64,000 nucleotides of DNA from Scylla paramamosain (taxonomy: Eukaryota > Arthropoda > Malacostraca > Decapoda > Portunidae): NCBI RefSeq assembly GCF_035594125.1, contig NC_087185.1, positions 10,990,501-11,054,500 on the forward strand, written 5' to 3'. A program made the translations under genes and the position numbers. This document shows, in pieces, positions 62,001 through 64,000 of this stretch. The notes beneath the pieces were generated by a model, which made no database searches, had not been told where the DNA came from, and worked only from the letters and a program-made list of their open reading frames with translations. Position 1 is the first letter of the stretch. Every line of letters starts with the position of its first letter.

Positions 62001-64000
62001 AATATCCTTTTGTTTCCCAAACATAAGGTTCTTTGCATGTATTTAACCGTTTTTATAGATAACATGATCAAAAACACACAAAATACATGTATTTGGAAAT
62101 TTTATTCTTTTTCTTCATAAAGTTTGTTTTGCCTGCGTTTTAGCGGTTTAGTATACAATGAGGTCAAAAACACTTAAAGGCAAGTTCTTGATAACAATTG
62201 GTTTTATTCAAATGTAATGTAATTGCCCTGCTTTTTGGTGCTTTATTGCCTATCAGGCTCAAAAACACTCAAAAGACATTTTTCTGGAAATGTCATTTTT
62301 TTCTCACATAAAGCTGGTTTTGCATGCAATTTGGGGTTTTGGTAACTAAGAATGTGAAAAGCTCTCAAAATACACGCATATAGTAAGGTTGTTCTGTTTC
62401 TCAATTAGGAATGTTATTGATGAGTTTCAGCATTTTGGTATCTAGGAAACTTCTCCATATCCACAAGTTTTTTGCGTTTTTTGCCTTTTGGTTCTTTTGA
62501 ACTATAAAACACTCATTATACACTTTTCTTGCAGTGTCCTTTTATTTCCTAATATAGAGTGGTTTGCATCAATTTTCGCGTTTTTTTGTAGGTAACAAGC
62601 TCAAAAACACTCAAAATATACCTTTTTGTTAATGTTTTTCTATTTTTTTTATATTGGTTGGTTTGCATCCGTTTTAGCGTTTTTTTTTTACGTAAAACAC
62701 TGAAAAGACACGTTTTCAGTAATTTTGTTTTGGATTCCCATATAGAGTGAGTTCCTTATCTATTTATCGTTTTGGTGCCTAACATTCTGAAAAACACTCA
62801 AAAGACACATTTCTTTTAAGGTCGTTTAATTTCCTCATATAGGAGGCTTTGCCTGCACTTCAGGGTTTGGTATATAAGAGTCCGAAAAAAAAGCTAAAAT
62901 TAACTTTTTTGATAATTTTCTTTTATCATATAATAGCCCGGAATTTTGGCATCTCGGTACCTATGACGATGAATAACAAAAAAAAAAAAATCCTATTTTT
63001 TTTTTATTTATTTATTTTTCTAAATAAAGAGTGTTATTTGTGGGTTTTAGCTTTTAGGTACTTAAGGAACTAAAAAACACTCATAATACATATTTCTCGT
63101 AATGTCCTTTCGTTTCCCAAACATAAGATTCTTTGCATGTATTTAAGCGTTTTTATAGATAACATGATCAAAAACACTCAAAAAACATGTTTTTGGTAAT
63201 GTTATTGTGTTTGTCCATAAAAGGTGTTTTGCATGCGTTTTAGCGTTTTGGTATGTAATGAGCTCAAAAACACCTAAAAGCAAGTTCTTGGTAAAAGTTG
63301 GTTTCATTCCCATGTAATGTGATTGCCCTGCTTTTTATTGGTTTATTGCCTAACACGCTCAAAAACACTCGAAAGACATTTTCTGGTAATATTATTTTTT
63401 TCCCCCATAAAGATAGTTTCGCATGGAATTTGGAGTTTTGGTAACTAAGAATGTGAAAAACACTCAAAATACAGGCATTTAGTAAGATAGTTCTGTTTCT
63501 CAATTAAAAGTGTTATTCATGAGTCTCAGCATTTTGGTATATAAGAAACTTCTTTATGTACACAAGTTTTTGAGTTGTTTGTCTTGTGGTTCTTGTGAAA
63601 CTATAAAACACTCATTATACACGTTTCTCGTAATGTCCTTTTCTTTCCTAATATAGAGTGCGTTTCATCCATTTTCGCATTTTTTTTAGGTAACAAGCTC
63701 AAAAACACATCAAAATATATCTTTTTGGTAATGTTATTCTATTTCTTCATATTGGTTGGTTTGCATCAGATTTAGCGTTTTTCTACGTAAATCACTGAAA
63801 AGACACGTTTTTAGTAATATTGTTGAAATTGCTGAAAAAAACACTCAAAAGACAGGTTTCTGGTAAAGTTGAGTAATTTCTCCATATAGGTGGCTTTGCA
63901 TGCACCTTAGGGTTTGGTAACTAACTCCGGAAAAAAAGCTAAAATTATTTTTTTATAATGATTTTTTTTTTACAAAATTTCCCTGAATTTTTTCTAGAAT
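53086..64000 (+). repeat. Satellite block, forward, 1.1 kb HOR array to the window end
   Basis: Unit starts at the half-X3 (CTCTATAAAG/CTAAATAAAG) are 53985, 55056, 55629, 56629, 57717, 58828, 59941, 60826, 61929 and 63020. Lengths are 1071, 573, 1000, 1088, 1111, 1113, 885, 1103 and 1091 bp. A partial unit precedes 53985, and the last unit is cut by the window end. The 573 bp unit joins X4 directly to X5' (GATCAAAAACACTCAAAATATACC at 55203). The 885 bp unit joins the half-X3 to the end of X5' (TTTTTGCGTTTTTTCTACG at 60485). Units 55629 and 63020 share a deletion inside X1' (TAATATTGTTGAAATTGCTGAA) and the variant ACTCCGGAAAAA. From 59941 on, units share CTAAATAA in place of CTCTATAA. No gene is seen. 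Confidence 0.9.
59884..59940. repeat. Longest A-run/(TTTA)n tract of the HOR
   Basis: An uninterrupted A run of 25 bases followed by six TTTA-type tetramers and a T run. A shorter tract is found at the same place in every HOR unit, for example 5650-5687, 6764-6806, 13686-13733, 22389-22425, 43452-43489, 55588-55628 and 62979-63019. It lies between the diverged X3' monomer (CTCGGTACCTATGAAG) and the half-X3. Confidence 0.92.

Overview
The window is a 64 kb piece of eukaryotic, almost certainly metazoan, satellite DNA. It is strongly AT-rich (about 70% by eye). I find no intact protein-coding gene, tRNA or rRNA. Nearly every base outside two retrotransposon remnants and three (TA)n tracts belongs to one family of ~95-96 bp monomers, roughly 630 copies. 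The monomer core reads CAAAAACACTCAAAATACACG / TTTTTGGTAATGTTGTT / CTGTTTCTCCATATAGAGTG / CTTTGCATGCGTTTTAGCG / TTTTGGTACCTAAGAAG. The species cannot be named. The only real coding relics are two decayed copies of a CR1-like non-LTR retrotransposon, a clade found in many vertebrates and invertebrates.

The satellite is built in levels. Five monomer subtypes (X1-X5, defined in the entry for 1-828) follow each other in fixed order, giving a ~475 bp five-mer. In part of the window the five-mer gained a duplicated 3' half of X3 and was itself doubled. This makes a ~1.1 kb higher-order repeat (HOR) of ten full and two half monomers, with an A-run/(TTTA)n tract at a fixed place. Above this lie segmental copies of several kb. 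One is a ~6.94 kb tandem duplication (1111-8055 and 8056-14982). Another is a ~5 kb module present directly at 1-4.6 kb and 37.4-42.85 kb and inverted at 16.6-22.0 kb. A third is a ~5 kb block carrying the retrotransposon, at 22.0-27.16 kb and again at 46.3-50.87 kb.

Monomer orientation switches twelve times. In + strand terms, forward blocks are about 1-828, 4612-8055, 11544-15640, 17061-20660, 21980-29957, 34413-38727 and 42391-64000. Reverse blocks are 829-4611, 8056-11543, 15641-17060, 20661-21979, 29958-34412 and 38728-42390. Eleven of the switches lie on or within a few bases of a short inverted repeat, although such short ones are common in this sequence. The switch at 4.6, 11.5, 17.06 and 42.4 kb is the same ancestral junction. 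Simple five-mer domains (1-4.6, 8.06-11.5, 17.1-22.0, 27.05-42.4, 50.75-53.09 kb) alternate with 1.1 kb HOR domains (4.6-8.06, 11.5-17.06, 22.0-25.24, 42.4-49.09, 53.09-64.0 kb).

The retrotransposon copies (25236-27055 and 49095-50748, both on the minus strand) share the same insertion point in an X5 monomer, the same 5' truncation and the same frameshift. They are therefore one insertion copied along with the satellite. Large size, nested HORs and lack of genes fit centromeric, pericentromeric or other constitutive heterochromatin, but which of these cannot be read from sequence alone.
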